DNA of 36,897 bases from Bremia lactucae (Eukaryota > Oomycota > Peronosporomycetes > Peronosporales > Peronosporaceae). Numbering within the stretch: the stretch's first letter is position 1; each line of letters starts with the position of its first letter. The DNA is taken from NCBI RefSeq assembly GCF_004359215.1, contig NC_090624.1:1-36897 (forward strand), given 5' to 3'. Under the pieces are notes generated by a model. It had not been told where the DNA came from, did no database searches, and saw nothing but the letters and a program-made list of their open reading frames with translations. Made by a program: the position numbers and the translations under genes. Shown here piece after piece: positions 29,690 through 36,897 of the stretch.

Positions 29690-30871
29690 ATGCTTCTCAA
29701 GTACTTCGTCGCCATTCTTGCTGTACAGCACAGTGCTGGCGCAGCGCTCGATCCGAATGAACAAAAGCTCATCGAACCGATACGACGCAGGCTCGAGCCT
29801 TTATTGTCATTTCCGGCCAATCAACTGGTAGACGAAAGCCATGGAGCCTTGAGGACTAGCCGTGGCTTAGCGCAAGACGATGATAATGAAACTCGCATGA
29901 TATCTACAGCAGCCATGAAACCTCCAATTATTAAAAGTCTGGCCAATTCACAAACAGGAGGCATGCGCAATGCCGTGTCCAAAATCGTTGCCGAAAAAGC
30001 TAATCAAGTCGAACATTTTCTCGCTGATAAAGACACCGTCGCTGCCATAGCTGCCAAAGGTGCCAAAGATTTGCCCGATGCCGAAATAAGCTCCACTGCC
30101 AGAACAAGCCGTATTGCCGAAAGAAGTTCCGATGCCAAAGCTAGCAGCTCTGTTACCGAAACTAGCGACGCTGTCAACGCTAAGCCCGTCGTCCTCTTGC
30201 TCGACGAGGTCGAGAAAAAAAAGTTGACTACAACTTACGGGACAGACTTTGCTGAAGTTCTTGCATCCCATCTCCCGGCTGCAAAGAAGCTAATGGAGAA
30301 ATCTGAACGCTATGCTTTCGAATACAAAGTCTATCTCGATTTGATCGACCATGTGCCACACAAACAATTCATTGTGAAGTCGCTTGACGATTACGACCCT
30401 GAAGAGATATATGGTTTTCTTCCTCACTTCGCTTCTATGGATATGCGCAACGAACTGGCATGGTCAAACGCTGTTTTGAAGGCCAAAGATAAACCAGTTT
30501 TGTTCAATCCCATCGAAGCTTTCAAGAATGTTGCTAGTATCGATGGGGAGACTAAGATCAATGGAATTGTCCGAAAGCTCCGATTTTTGGTACTGGCAAA
30601 GAATAAACATGCTTTGACAAATCCGCTTGTAAAGCATGTATTAAATAATGTATTACGCGATTTCGAGATGGATACTAATTCGCTACGAGTTATACTGCAA
30701 AGTTTTCCAGATTTCAATGAATTGCTCAAAGATTTCAATTCCCTTTTCAAGAAGGAAGCGAAAGCAGCGAATGCCAAACTCAAAAAAGCTACGGGAATCT
30801 CGCGTAATGGGGTATTTCACATTCTAAGTTTGCCAAGGTTTAGTGATAATAATAATTGTTTCTTGTTGTGA
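29690..30871 (+). CDS. Candidate secreted RxLR-type effector
   Basis: A 393-residue single-exon gene. Residues 1-18 (MLLKYFVAILAVQHSAGA) form a secretory signal peptide. Residues 55-58 read RTSR, a variant of the RxLR motif with Ser for Leu, at the usual distance from the signal peptide. DDDNETR at 63-69 takes the place of the dEER part. A low-complexity Ala/Ser/Lys linker (about 105-165) follows, then a charged helical C-terminus (about 166-390). I see no certain WY motif. RxLR proteins of oomycetes are secreted and act inside plant cells; the role of this one is unknown. The ATG at 29690 is preferred because it sits behind an Inr+FPR promoter and begins the signal peptide. It could instead be another secreted protein in which RTSR is chance. 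Confidence 0.7.
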   Translation: MLLKYFVAILAVQHSAGAALDPNEQKLIEPIRRRLEPLLSFPANQLVDESHGALRTSRGLAQDDDNETRMISTAAMKPPIIKSLANSQTGGMRNAVSKIVAEKANQVEHFLADKDTVAAIAAKGAKDLPDAEISSTARTSRIAERSSDAKASSSVTETSDAVNAKPVVLLLDEVEKKKLTTTYGTDFAEVLASHLPAAKKLMEKSERYAFEYKVYLDLIDHVPHKQFIVKSLDDYDPEEIYGFLPHFASMDMRNELAWSNAVLKAKDKPVLFNPIEAFKNVASIDGETKINGIVRKLRFLVLAKNKHALTNPLVKHVLNNVLRDFEMDTNSLRVILQSFPDFNELLKDFNSLFKKEAKAANAKLKKATGISRNGVFHILSLPRFSDNNNCFLL

Positions 30872-31083
30872 CAGATGCGCAAGAAACGTACCTCCCGCTA
30901 AGAATACCGCCACCAAAGTTTTTGAAATACACGGTTACGCATGGGTCGATCTTCAGTAGAAAGACCAAGTTTGTATCGTGAGAGTCGCTTAACTGGGTAT
31001 AATAAAACTTTGTTGCATTGAAAAAGGGTGTTTTGTACAATTGCATTCTGTCGTACCTACTGTGGACGGAGATGTAGTTGCAT

Positions 31084-31401
31084 ATGCTGCAAGAGGCAAT
31101 TTTGTGGTCACTTACTAGCTTCAGTGTATGTGTGTACGTGCTGCTGAAGAAAAGCGGCTTGCGTGACGAGCACAAACGTTCCAATCGACGACAGGAAATT
31201 GAGAAATATATGCTTCATGCCGGAGACGACGTGGCAAGCGATGCACATGCGTGTTTTTTTTCTTATCGCCACTATGTGCGATCAAACACAAAGCTCTATG
31301 TGTGTATGCGTGCGCAACATCGCGAAAAAGTAACAAGTTGCAGCGATGGCGCGATGGCTCCAGTCGCACAACAAAGGGGCTTCATACAAGTGGTAGGGTA
31401 A
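31084..31401 (+). CDS. Possible small membrane protein, unrecognised
   Basis: A 105-codon frame starts MLQEAILWSLTSFSVCVYVL, a likely membrane segment, followed by a basic part (KKSGLRDEHKRSNRRQEIEK). The later part (after about residue 50) is less protein-like, so a missed intron or chance reading is possible. No promoter motif was found. Confidence 0.25.
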   Translation: MLQEAILWSLTSFSVCVYVLLKKSGLRDEHKRSNRRQEIEKYMLHAGDDVASDAHACFFSYRHYVRSNTKLYVCMRAQHREKVTSCSDGAMAPVAQQRGFIQVVG

Positions 31402-31439
31402 CTCGTTCTTTCTTTTCAAGTAAGAATTGCTAACATGTT

Positions 31440-32683
31440 TTTTATCAAATCATTTCTTTTGCAACAAAAAAATTGCAAGAAGAAAGCATCTGCGAGTAAC
31501 TCTGTGCTCTGTCCGCTATGCTAGCGATAGGCAACCGTCCTCTTGCACCCATGACACTTCCTTTGCTAGCGACTGAGCGCGCACCAACATCGACCTGGGT
31601 ATCGAAACAATCTCGACCGCTGCGTTCGCCACTTTCATCTCATGAAGCAATTGGTTTTTGGGATCCAAGCTTCCGCATCTCGATGCCGAAGCTTGGATCT
31701 TAAAACCAATTGCTTCATCTACAAGCGTCGTTCGGCATCAGCATTCGAGCCGTTGCTTGGATCGAGGCTCGCCTTTGTAGAGAGTGATTTGCCGTACTTG
31801 TTGCGCAAAAAGCAGCGGTTGAGCAGCAGATAATCGATTTATCGCGTGCGCTTCACGCTTCGTCTTCATCCCGCTACTCTTGTCTCGCTTACTTGCTGGT
31901 AAGTTTTTTAACCCCACGCAAACTTCATACACCAACGCACCTTCGTGACCAAGCTGTCTCCTATAGCACGATCGCGCTACACGGATGGCGGCAAGAAACG
32001 ATCGCCATTGCTAAGATCAACGTCTGCCTCATTCTTTATTCGTGTCATACCACCCATCGTCTAGAATGTTGACGGATCTCGTTCCTAGTTAGATTCCTTC
32101 ATTGTTTTTTTTAAGTTTTGTAAAGGATTTATTCGAGCTCCGGAATGATGTAGACGTCCTTAAAAAATTTGAATCACAAACACAAATTTTCTACGAGGGA
32201 ACTATTAATGCCTTTGTGACTCTGACAGCTGCTAAATCTAGTCCATCAAATTTCAGACACCCACATCAACTAATAAGTTACAAATTGCAAATATTGCTTT
32301 TTTGATGACAACACAGGGTTCATTGTTGGACGTTGTCAGCTTAACCATCTGTGAACAGAGCTTAGATTGTGCTTCTTGAGCAAGTTTATTTTTGAGCCTT
32401 AGCGCTCAATAGTAACTTCTTTTGGTACGAAAGGCTAAGCTATTTTTGAATTTACTAAATCTAGTGACAGCGTCGAAAATAAATGACAGGGAATATCCAA
32501 TGCTTGAAAAAAGCCGTCTAGTTGGATATTAGTCTAGTATGCACCCATTCGGCATTGAACAAGACCAAAGCACCAATCAAATCAGTTTGCGATTGGTCCG
32601 CCTTCAGTTTATTGGCCAATGCACATTGAGCCTCGCTTTGCAAACAATAGATCGAACGTGACCACAGCCCAACGAAAAGTTTT
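31440..32683. other. Spacer with a hairpin and weak coding traces
   Basis: No firm gene. Two plus-strand frames (31518-31703 and 31642-31833) look partly protein-like, the second ending AFVESDLPYLLRKKQRLSSR, and they meet at the large inverted repeat at 31642-31718. This may be a gene fragment disrupted by that repeat. The rest (31850-32680) shows nothing supportable. Confidence 0.3.
31642..31718. repeat. Near-perfect inverted repeat (36-base arms, 4-base loop)
   Basis: The arm 31642-31678 (ATGAAGCAATTGG... to ...CCGCAT) pairs with 31683-31718. There is one mismatch (31674/31687), one bulged base (31655), two G-T pairs (31660-31661) and a 4-base loop CTCG. It would form a strong cruciform in DNA or a hairpin in RNA. 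Confidence 0.9.
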
Positions 32684-32699
32684 GGGCATTTTCGATTTT
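32684..32699 (+). promoter_or_regulatory. Oomycete Inr+FPR core promoter of the Pmp3 gene
   Basis: GGGCATTTTCGATTTT matches GCTCATTYYNCAWTTT at 13 of 16 positions, with the Inr CATTTT and FPR GATTTT correctly spaced. It lies 43-58 bases upstream of the ATG at 32742. Confidence 0.6.
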
Positions 32700-32741
32700 A
32701 CTTGTGCAAACGTTTGCTACTCAATCAACTGACGAGACACG

Positions 32742-32978
32742 ATGGCAATTACCTGCGGAGACATCCCTCGCTTGATCTGTTCAATCATCATCCCGCCCGT
32801 CGGCGTATTCTTCCAGGTCGGTTGCACCAAGGACCTGGCCATCAACTGCCTGCTTACTTTACTTGGGTACGCACCTTGTTGCTTCCCTGTCGCTTTATCC
32901 ACACCTTTTTTTACTTTTTATGGCAAAAGGTACATTCCCGGTGTTATCCACGCCGTCTACATTTTGATTAAGGAGTAG
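32742..32978 (+). CDS. pmp3: Pmp3/UPF0057 membrane proteolipid (two exons)
   Basis: Pmp3 proteins are very small plasma-membrane proteins with two membrane helices that influence membrane potential and salt tolerance. Exon 1 (32742-32866) reads MAITCGDIPRLICSIIIPPV and GVFFQVGCTKDLAINCLLTL, and exon 2 (32930-32978) reads YIPGVIHAVYILIKE. Joined, the protein is 57 residues, the usual family length, with the family motifs PPxGVFxxxG and GYxPGxIHAxY. The intron (32867-32929) is 63 bases, a multiple of three without a stop, so the unspliced frame also stays open; the 21 extra residues break the second helix. The start ATG follows an Inr+FPR promoter. Confidence 0.92.
   Translation: MAITCGDIPRLICSIIIPPVGVFFQVGCTKDLAINCLLTLLGYAPCCFPVALSTPFFTFYGKRYIPGVIHAVYILIKE
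32867..32929 (+). other. In-frame intron of the Pmp3 gene
   Basis: The donor is GG|GTACGC and the acceptor is GGCAAAAG|GTACAT. Removal restores the LGYIPG motif found in Pmp3 proteins. The length of 63 bases is typical of short oomycete introns. Confidence 0.85.
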
Positions 32979-33083
32979 ATGGCGCCGCGGCGACGTCTTC
33001 GGGGTGCATTCTTGCCGCGAAGTGTGTGCTGGGAAAACGTGAAGTGCCACAATGGTAGTGCGTCGTCTCTTGCACTTGCTTGG

Positions 33084-33326
33084 ATGAGGTTAGGTTTACT
33101 TTTTCATAAATACTTTTGTTTTAATGGTTTGTCAGATCAGATATAGGATACTTTGCACGTCAAGTTGGCAACATGGGTATCGGCAAAAATGTATGTCGGA
33201 TTGCGCACGTGAAGCCTAAAGGGGAGATAGACAAGAAGTTTGCCGATTACTGCAGGTCTAAAGTAAATATAAGGTTATCGTCATTTGAGCTGTTTCTATC
33301 TATTCACGATTTTCCAGACGCATTAA
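33084..33326 (+). CDS. Possible small three-exon gene, unrecognised
   Basis: Three pieces join into one frame: 33084-33088 (ATGAG), 33136-33262, and 33318-33326 ending in TAA. The introns would be 33089-33135 (GTTAGG...TTGTCAG) and 33263-33317 (GTAAAT...TTTTCCAG). The protein would be about 46 residues, with SDIGYFARQVGNMGIGKNVC and KPKGEIDKKFADYCRSK, which reads like real coding sequence. The frame stays open upstream of 33084 as far as ATG 32979, right after the Pmp3 stop, so the true start is uncertain. The second intron has good consensus sites. The first is short (47 bases). I do not recognise the family. Confidence 0.35.
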
Positions 33327-33563
33327 TAATTTCACGTTTTCTCACTCATTAATGTGCATGCCATAAGCGCACTGGCTGCTGGCAGGTTTGAAAAGCTGCA
33401 AACAGGAAACAGATGAGCCAAGGAATATATTGGATTTCATTTGCAGATTCAATTACACTCTGAACCACTCCCGAATACGATCTGAGTACGACAAGTTCAT
33501 CACTCCTTCTGTAGCTCTTTTTTAGCAAAACAATTTTACGTGTAAATATAGTTTCTCGCTTGC

Positions 33564-35120
33564 CTAGAAGCCGCAAAGGCAACCAGCCAATTTTTGTTTC
33601 ACTTCGTCAACAATACTTTGAGCGCGAAGGTCGAGGTCTTTCCACATGCTCAAGACGGACGCCGGGCCGACGCTGGAGGCCACCGCGTAAGTGTCTTGGT
33701 GTTCCCCGTCCGAGCTCGCGAGGGACATGTACAGCAAGAGTGACCCACCCCCTGAGGCATTGACCTCACGGACGAGCCGCTTTGTCAGTTCGTTCGTGTT
33801 TACGTGGTGATGATGACGAAGCATGGTTTCGTCCAACGCCGATACCGGACACACGAGTTGGAATGCAATCGTTGTAACTTCGGAGAACAAGCCAAGCGTT
33901 TCAAATCGTTCGTCCGTTGCCAGTCGTGCCGCACTTGCCGTCCGATTCTCCTCGATCTCCTTTTTACTCAAACTCGCAATTGTTGCCAAACATGTCTCCA
34001 ATTTCTCTACCACTTGCGCCTTGTCAAACCCACTCTCCGTGCTGTATTGATTGGATCCAATCACGACAAATTGCGTTTGAGGAGTCCCAACCCATTCGCC
34101 AGTGTTTTCGACGTGCAGTCGCCGGTTTCCACTCCAGTGCACCTCAAAACGAAAGCGCGGCAACTCGGCAACGTACAACACTCCTTTCGCACGCAACGTC
34201 CCTTCCGGCAACGATCGTTCAAGCCACAAATGAATTGCGCCAAGCGCCATTGGTTCCGTCTGCTCAAGTGCCACCGACGAAAACGTTGGCGCCACGAAGA
34301 CACGCGCATCGCTTGATACTGCCGACCTCGTAAGCTTTCGCAAGCTTTCAGTCGGCGTGCTTTGCCCCGTGTTCCACCGCAACGGCACACTCTCATGACT
34401 CACGCCAGTAATCAACGCATCATCTGGCGGCGCAATGTCCAACACATGCGGCAGATACACACGCGCGTGGTCCGTCTCGTACACTCGGGCCCTTGGCGCG
34501 TGTTTCTCAATCTCGTGACGCGCCACCGCACGCTGGTACTCGTTAAGTAAATCGCTTTTGTTCAGTAGCACCACGTCCGCGCACCGCAGCTGTTGAATAG
34601 CCACTTCGCAAAGTGCCCTTCCTTGCATCACATCGGAAGCCACCGCATCGCCGTCCACCACGGTCACGACGGTATCCAATCGCGCACGCGTCATCGAGCC
34701 CCACGTCTCCTCGACGGCTGCGATCAATCGACTCGGATCCGTCGTGCCACTCGTCTCCACGACGACGTAATCCACGAAGCCGAGGTCGTCCTCAGCCTTA
34801 AGCACTTGCCACACCGCGTCCCGAAACTCCTTCACGCTGCCATTCGGATCTGCCGAGAGCTCAAACAGTTTGTGGCCGGGACCTTCAAGCTGATTGGACA
34901 ATAAAAGCGCGTCCACGTTAATGGCTGCCAAGTCGCTGATGGCACAGGCAATGTTGAGGTTCAACTTGCACTGCAATATGTGCCGCAGAAGCGACGTCTT
35001 GCCCGCGCCGAGGAATCCAGTGACGATCGTTACTGGGAGGTGGCGCTGCGGCGCATTACGAGCTAGCAATTGCCGCTCGGCATTCAAGCACAGGTTTAAG
35101 CGACTTGACTCGGTCGCCAT
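33564..35120 (-). CDS. CobW/COG0523-family GTPase (metallochaperone-like)
   Basis: A 518-residue single-exon gene. COG0523 proteins are G3E P-loop GTPases that help deliver metals (zinc, cobalt and others). Residues 35-43 are the Walker A loop (GFLGAGKTS), 62-70 the SDLAAINVD block, 122-128 ETSGTTD, 154-157 VVDG and 187-190 the NKSD base-recognition motif. A CobW C-terminal domain lies around 300-400 (RAKGVLYVAE, HWSGNRRLHVE, FVVIGSNQ). The CxCC metal-binding motif expected after the ELS strand is absent: the sequence is ELSADPNGSVKEF. A run of four His occurs near residue 440, and the protein ends GCLCGF. The start ATG at 35120 gives a short N-terminal extension before the GTPase domain. No organelle signal is evident. 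Confidence 0.9.
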   Translation of the reverse strand: MATESSRLNLCLNAERQLLARNAPQRHLPVTIVTGFLGAGKTSLLRHILQCKLNLNIACAISDLAAINVDALLLSNQLEGPGHKLFELSADPNGSVKEFRDAVWQVLKAEDDLGFVDYVVVETSGTTDPSRLIAAVEETWGSMTRARLDTVVTVVDGDAVASDVMQGRALCEVAIQQLRCADVVLLNKSDLLNEYQRAVARHEIEKHAPRARVYETDHARVYLPHVLDIAPPDDALITGVSHESVPLRWNTGQSTPTESLRKLTRSAVSSDARVFVAPTFSSVALEQTEPMALGAIHLWLERSLPEGTLRAKGVLYVAELPRFRFEVHWSGNRRLHVENTGEWVGTPQTQFVVIGSNQYSTESGFDKAQVVEKLETCLATIASLSKKEIEENRTASAARLATDERFETLGLFSEVTTIAFQLVCPVSALDETMLRHHHHVNTNELTKRLVREVNASGGGSLLLYMSLASSDGEHQDTYAVASSVGPASVLSMWKDLDLRAQSIVDEVKQKLAGCLCGF

Positions 35121-35455
35121 GGCGTTCGAGAGTGTCCGTCTAATCAGGAGGAAGAGGTCGGATGGCAGGGCGTTTCTACCAAGTATCTTGCAAGCCTAAT
35201 CTTCTTCTATGACAGAAAACGCGGCGGTGGGTGGCATCGCTACCGACCCATCTTTAATTTAAATGCGCACGAGCCTCCGCTGGTAATACAAAAGCTGCCG
35301 ATTTGTCAGGTTTATCGCGCAACGTTCGTAGAACAGACGTGAATAACAAATTAAACCTCATAACCAGCATCGACAATTATTTTAGAGAGGCACAGGCAGT
35401 CTTTTGTACAATATTAAGGCGTAGAGGATATAACGGATTAAAGTAACACAGTCCC
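35121..35455. other. Spacer upstream of the CobW gene
   Basis: About 335 bases lie between the CobW start and the LTR at 35456. A weak Inr-like GCGCATTTA occurs on the minus strand near 35260-35270, but it matches the core promoter poorly. No gene is seen. Confidence 0.35.
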
Positions 35456-35929
35456 CGTTAAGTACACTTGGTGTACTAAAGGGGGTGATCAATTGCTATA
35501 TAATAGTAATTAGACCCAGCACTCGAGCGTGGAGCACAGTTGTGACCAACCCTTGTGTATGTGATGCACATGGGTGCATTCACATAAGGAGGGATGGCGC
35601 CCAGCGTCATCCGTTACGCGAGGTATCTAGAAAGATACGCTCGCAATACATATAAAGTTGTATCTATACAGATGAAAATAGGTATTTATATATAATACGA
35701 TTACATATAAATCAGTCTGGAAACTACTTTCTACTTTATAAGTGCGCAAGAGGAGCCGGATTACCGCTCCCGTGACGACTCTTAATTAAAGTACTCAGTG
35801 TGTTGGGGGAGAACGCTAACGCGCCCACCACAACTACCTCACTGCACGCAAGAGAAGCAGATTAAACTGCTATCTCGCTGTGCTAGGGTGTGTGCTAAGT
35901 AGAGCGTGGCCGCATTACGACGTGCCCGC
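35456..35929 (+). repeat. 5' LTR of element F (another Gypsy family)
   Basis: The region starts near GTTAAGTACACTTGGTGTAC and ends just before the primer-binding site at 35932. It is not similar to the A/B or D LTRs. The exact ends are uncertain, because the usual TG...CA termini are not visible (the start reads CGTTAAG) and the right end is placed only from the primer site. Confidence 0.55.
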
Positions 35930-35931
35930 CT

Positions 35932-35948
35932 TGGTAGCACTTGAAATC
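35932..35948 (+). other. Primer-binding site of element F
   Basis: TGGTAGCACTTGAAATC shares its first 11 bases with the sites of elements B and D, though the LTR is unrelated. Confidence 0.55.
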
Positions 35949-35985
35949 TTTCCCACAACCCGCATCTCTGCGTGTGTACGTGAGG

Positions 35986-36405
35986 ATGAGCCTCAATATT
36001 GATTGGGCTGATTTTCCTCACCTCTCCGAACATCATCGGGAGGTGGCAGGACTTATGGCGTAGGGACTTGGTGAACAAGCCCTGGCCAGGCTCTTGGGTA
36101 GTCCTCCTGAGCAACATGTTGCTCAGTTGGAGCAGTTTGAGGCATTCGTGCTCGGACAGCGGAGGGCCGCGTCCGAGGCACAGAGCCATGCTGCGGCGGA
36201 GTCCGTCACTCAGACTCAGGATGAGCTGAGGCATGAGCAGGCTCGGAGCGAGGGTCTCAACAGGACTGTTGAGATACTCTCTGCCTGTTCGGATCAGCCG
36301 AGGCCCATTCGGATGGACCCATCCAAGTTCGATGGAACTGCAGCGCATACGATTGTCCACTTGCTTTTAGCTGTGGATCAAAACGGTGTCGCGCAGCTCA
36401 TCGAG
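35986..36405 (+). pseudogene. gag N-terminus of element F, interrupted
   Basis: ATG 35986 opens MSLNIDWADFPHLSEHHREV, stopped by TAG at 36061-36063. The same frame continues from 36064 with EQHVAQLEQFEAFVLGQRRA, a coiled-coil part, and then RPIRMDPSKFDGTAAHTIVH and AVDQNGVAQLIED. The PSKFDGT part is typical of the start of the Gypsy capsid region. The homology ends near 36405, where the sequence changes to another, oppositely oriented, coding segment. Confidence 0.75.
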
Positions 36406-36897
36406 GATGCGCTCTCGTCCTTGTGGACGACGAGCAACAGTCCACCAAGTTCTCTTCTGGAACTGGTGCGACTATTTCGTGGATCTTTTCTTCCCTTAAT
36501 TCGGCTAGGAACAGATCCCACGACATCTCCGGAAGATTTAAAATCTCCTCGGCAGATTTAAAGACTTGCCGGAGCACCTCAACTGAGGATGCCTCCGCAA
36601 TTTCGCCTTTGACGGCCTCGAACACCTCGTTCGAAGGCCCGTCCTCTTCGACTGATCCAAAGGTCACTCGTTTAGACGTGCCTATGATCGTTCTAATCTG
36701 TCGAGTACTCGTTTTTCGAGTTACCACGACCCTTTTCTGGGAAGCGGGTGCCGTTGCACTCCTGGCTAACGCACCGCTTCAAACCGCACCAGGCTCTAGG
36801 CTCTGTACCGGTTTATGCGACGCATGACTTTTTGTCAGCTCGCCGTCTACTGCCACAGGCTCTCGGCTCTGTGCAGGACATTCAGACGCATGACTAC
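36406..36897 (-). pseudogene. Inverted gag-pol linker fragment next to element F gag
   Basis: The minus strand is open from the window edge, apart from one TGA near 36780. It shows a repeated unit (SHASECPAQSREPVAV and SHASHKPVQSLEPGAV), then RTIIGTSKRVTFGSVEEDG, EVFEAVKGEIAEASSVEVLR, LPEMSWDLFLAELREEKIHE and IVAPVPEENLVDCCSSST. It resembles the region between protease and RT of oomycete Gypsy polyproteins. Its direction is opposite to the gag at 35986-36405, so the two are joined by an inversion or rearrangement. Confidence 0.55.

Larger units (their letters stand above)
35456..36897 (+). mobile_element. Element F: 5' part of a second Gypsy family, rearranged
   Basis: An LTR, primer-binding site and gag are followed by a pol fragment in inverse orientation, and the window ends before any 3' LTR. 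The family differs from A, B, D and E in LTR and gag sequence. Confidence 0.6.

Noticed and set aside
29948..30271. Minus-strand frame rich in Gly/Phe/Ser opposite the effector
   Set aside because: It is the reverse reading of the Ala/Ser repeat linker of the effector.
32102..32305. Short frame in the 32.1-32.3 kb spacer
   Set aside because: AT-rich, starts with a non-ATG codon, and shows no domain, promoter motif or splice structure.
33804..34333. Plus-strand frames of 110-170 codons opposite the CobW gene
   Set aside because: They are mirrors of the GC-rich CobW coding strand and have no domain or promoter, whereas the minus strand encodes all GTPase motifs.
1..36897. CRISPR arrays, rRNA and tRNA genes
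   Set aside because: No regularly spaced repeats with unique spacers and no tRNA- or rRNA-like sequence were seen. The repeats are LTRs and retroelement genes.

Overview
The window looks like part of a nuclear chromosome of an oomycete, most likely a Phytophthora or downy-mildew relative. Four things point there. Two genes carry a good match to the oomycete Inr+FPR core promoter 44-58 bases upstream of the ATG. One gene looks like a secreted RxLR-type effector. The introns are short. The repeats are chromodomain-bearing Ty3/Gypsy elements whose polyprotein is typical of that group. I cannot name the species.

About 70% of the window is broken Ty3/Gypsy retrotransposon. Layout: a minus-strand LTR end (1-84); element A, plus strand, LTR-gag-protease, truncated (418-2672); element B, minus strand (2673-14600), which holds two nearly identical pol copies around an N gap; a FAD-dependent oxidoreductase gene (15094-16521); a small signal-peptide ORF (16962); element D, plus strand and truncated (17605-21211); element E, minus strand and mosaic (21212-29053); a gene island (29.6-35.1 kb) with a candidate effector, possible small ORFs, a Pmp3-family membrane proteolipid gene with an in-frame intron, a possible small three-exon gene and a CobW/COG0523 GTPase gene; and the 5' end of a second Gypsy family (35456 to the edge), whose gag meets an inverted pol fragment.

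The elements share one primer-binding site (TGGTAGCACTT), which lies 2 bases after the LTR wherever the LTR end is clear. A and D are plus-strand elements cut off on their 3' side. Each abuts the 3' LTR of a minus-strand relative (B and E), so each truncated element lies between LTRs in opposite orientation. The retroelement reading frames are interrupted by stops, frameshifts and lost catalytic residues.

The most interesting signals are a triple hairpin at the U5 end of the LTRs, with partial compensatory change between subfamilies; a plus-strand coiled-coil reading frame antisense to the pol 3' end in both B and E; the repeated inverted junctions; the non-canonical RxLR-like effector beside an LTR; a CobW protein without the usual CxCC motif; and a 77-base near-perfect hairpin at 31.6 kb. 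All homology calls were made by eye, without database searches.
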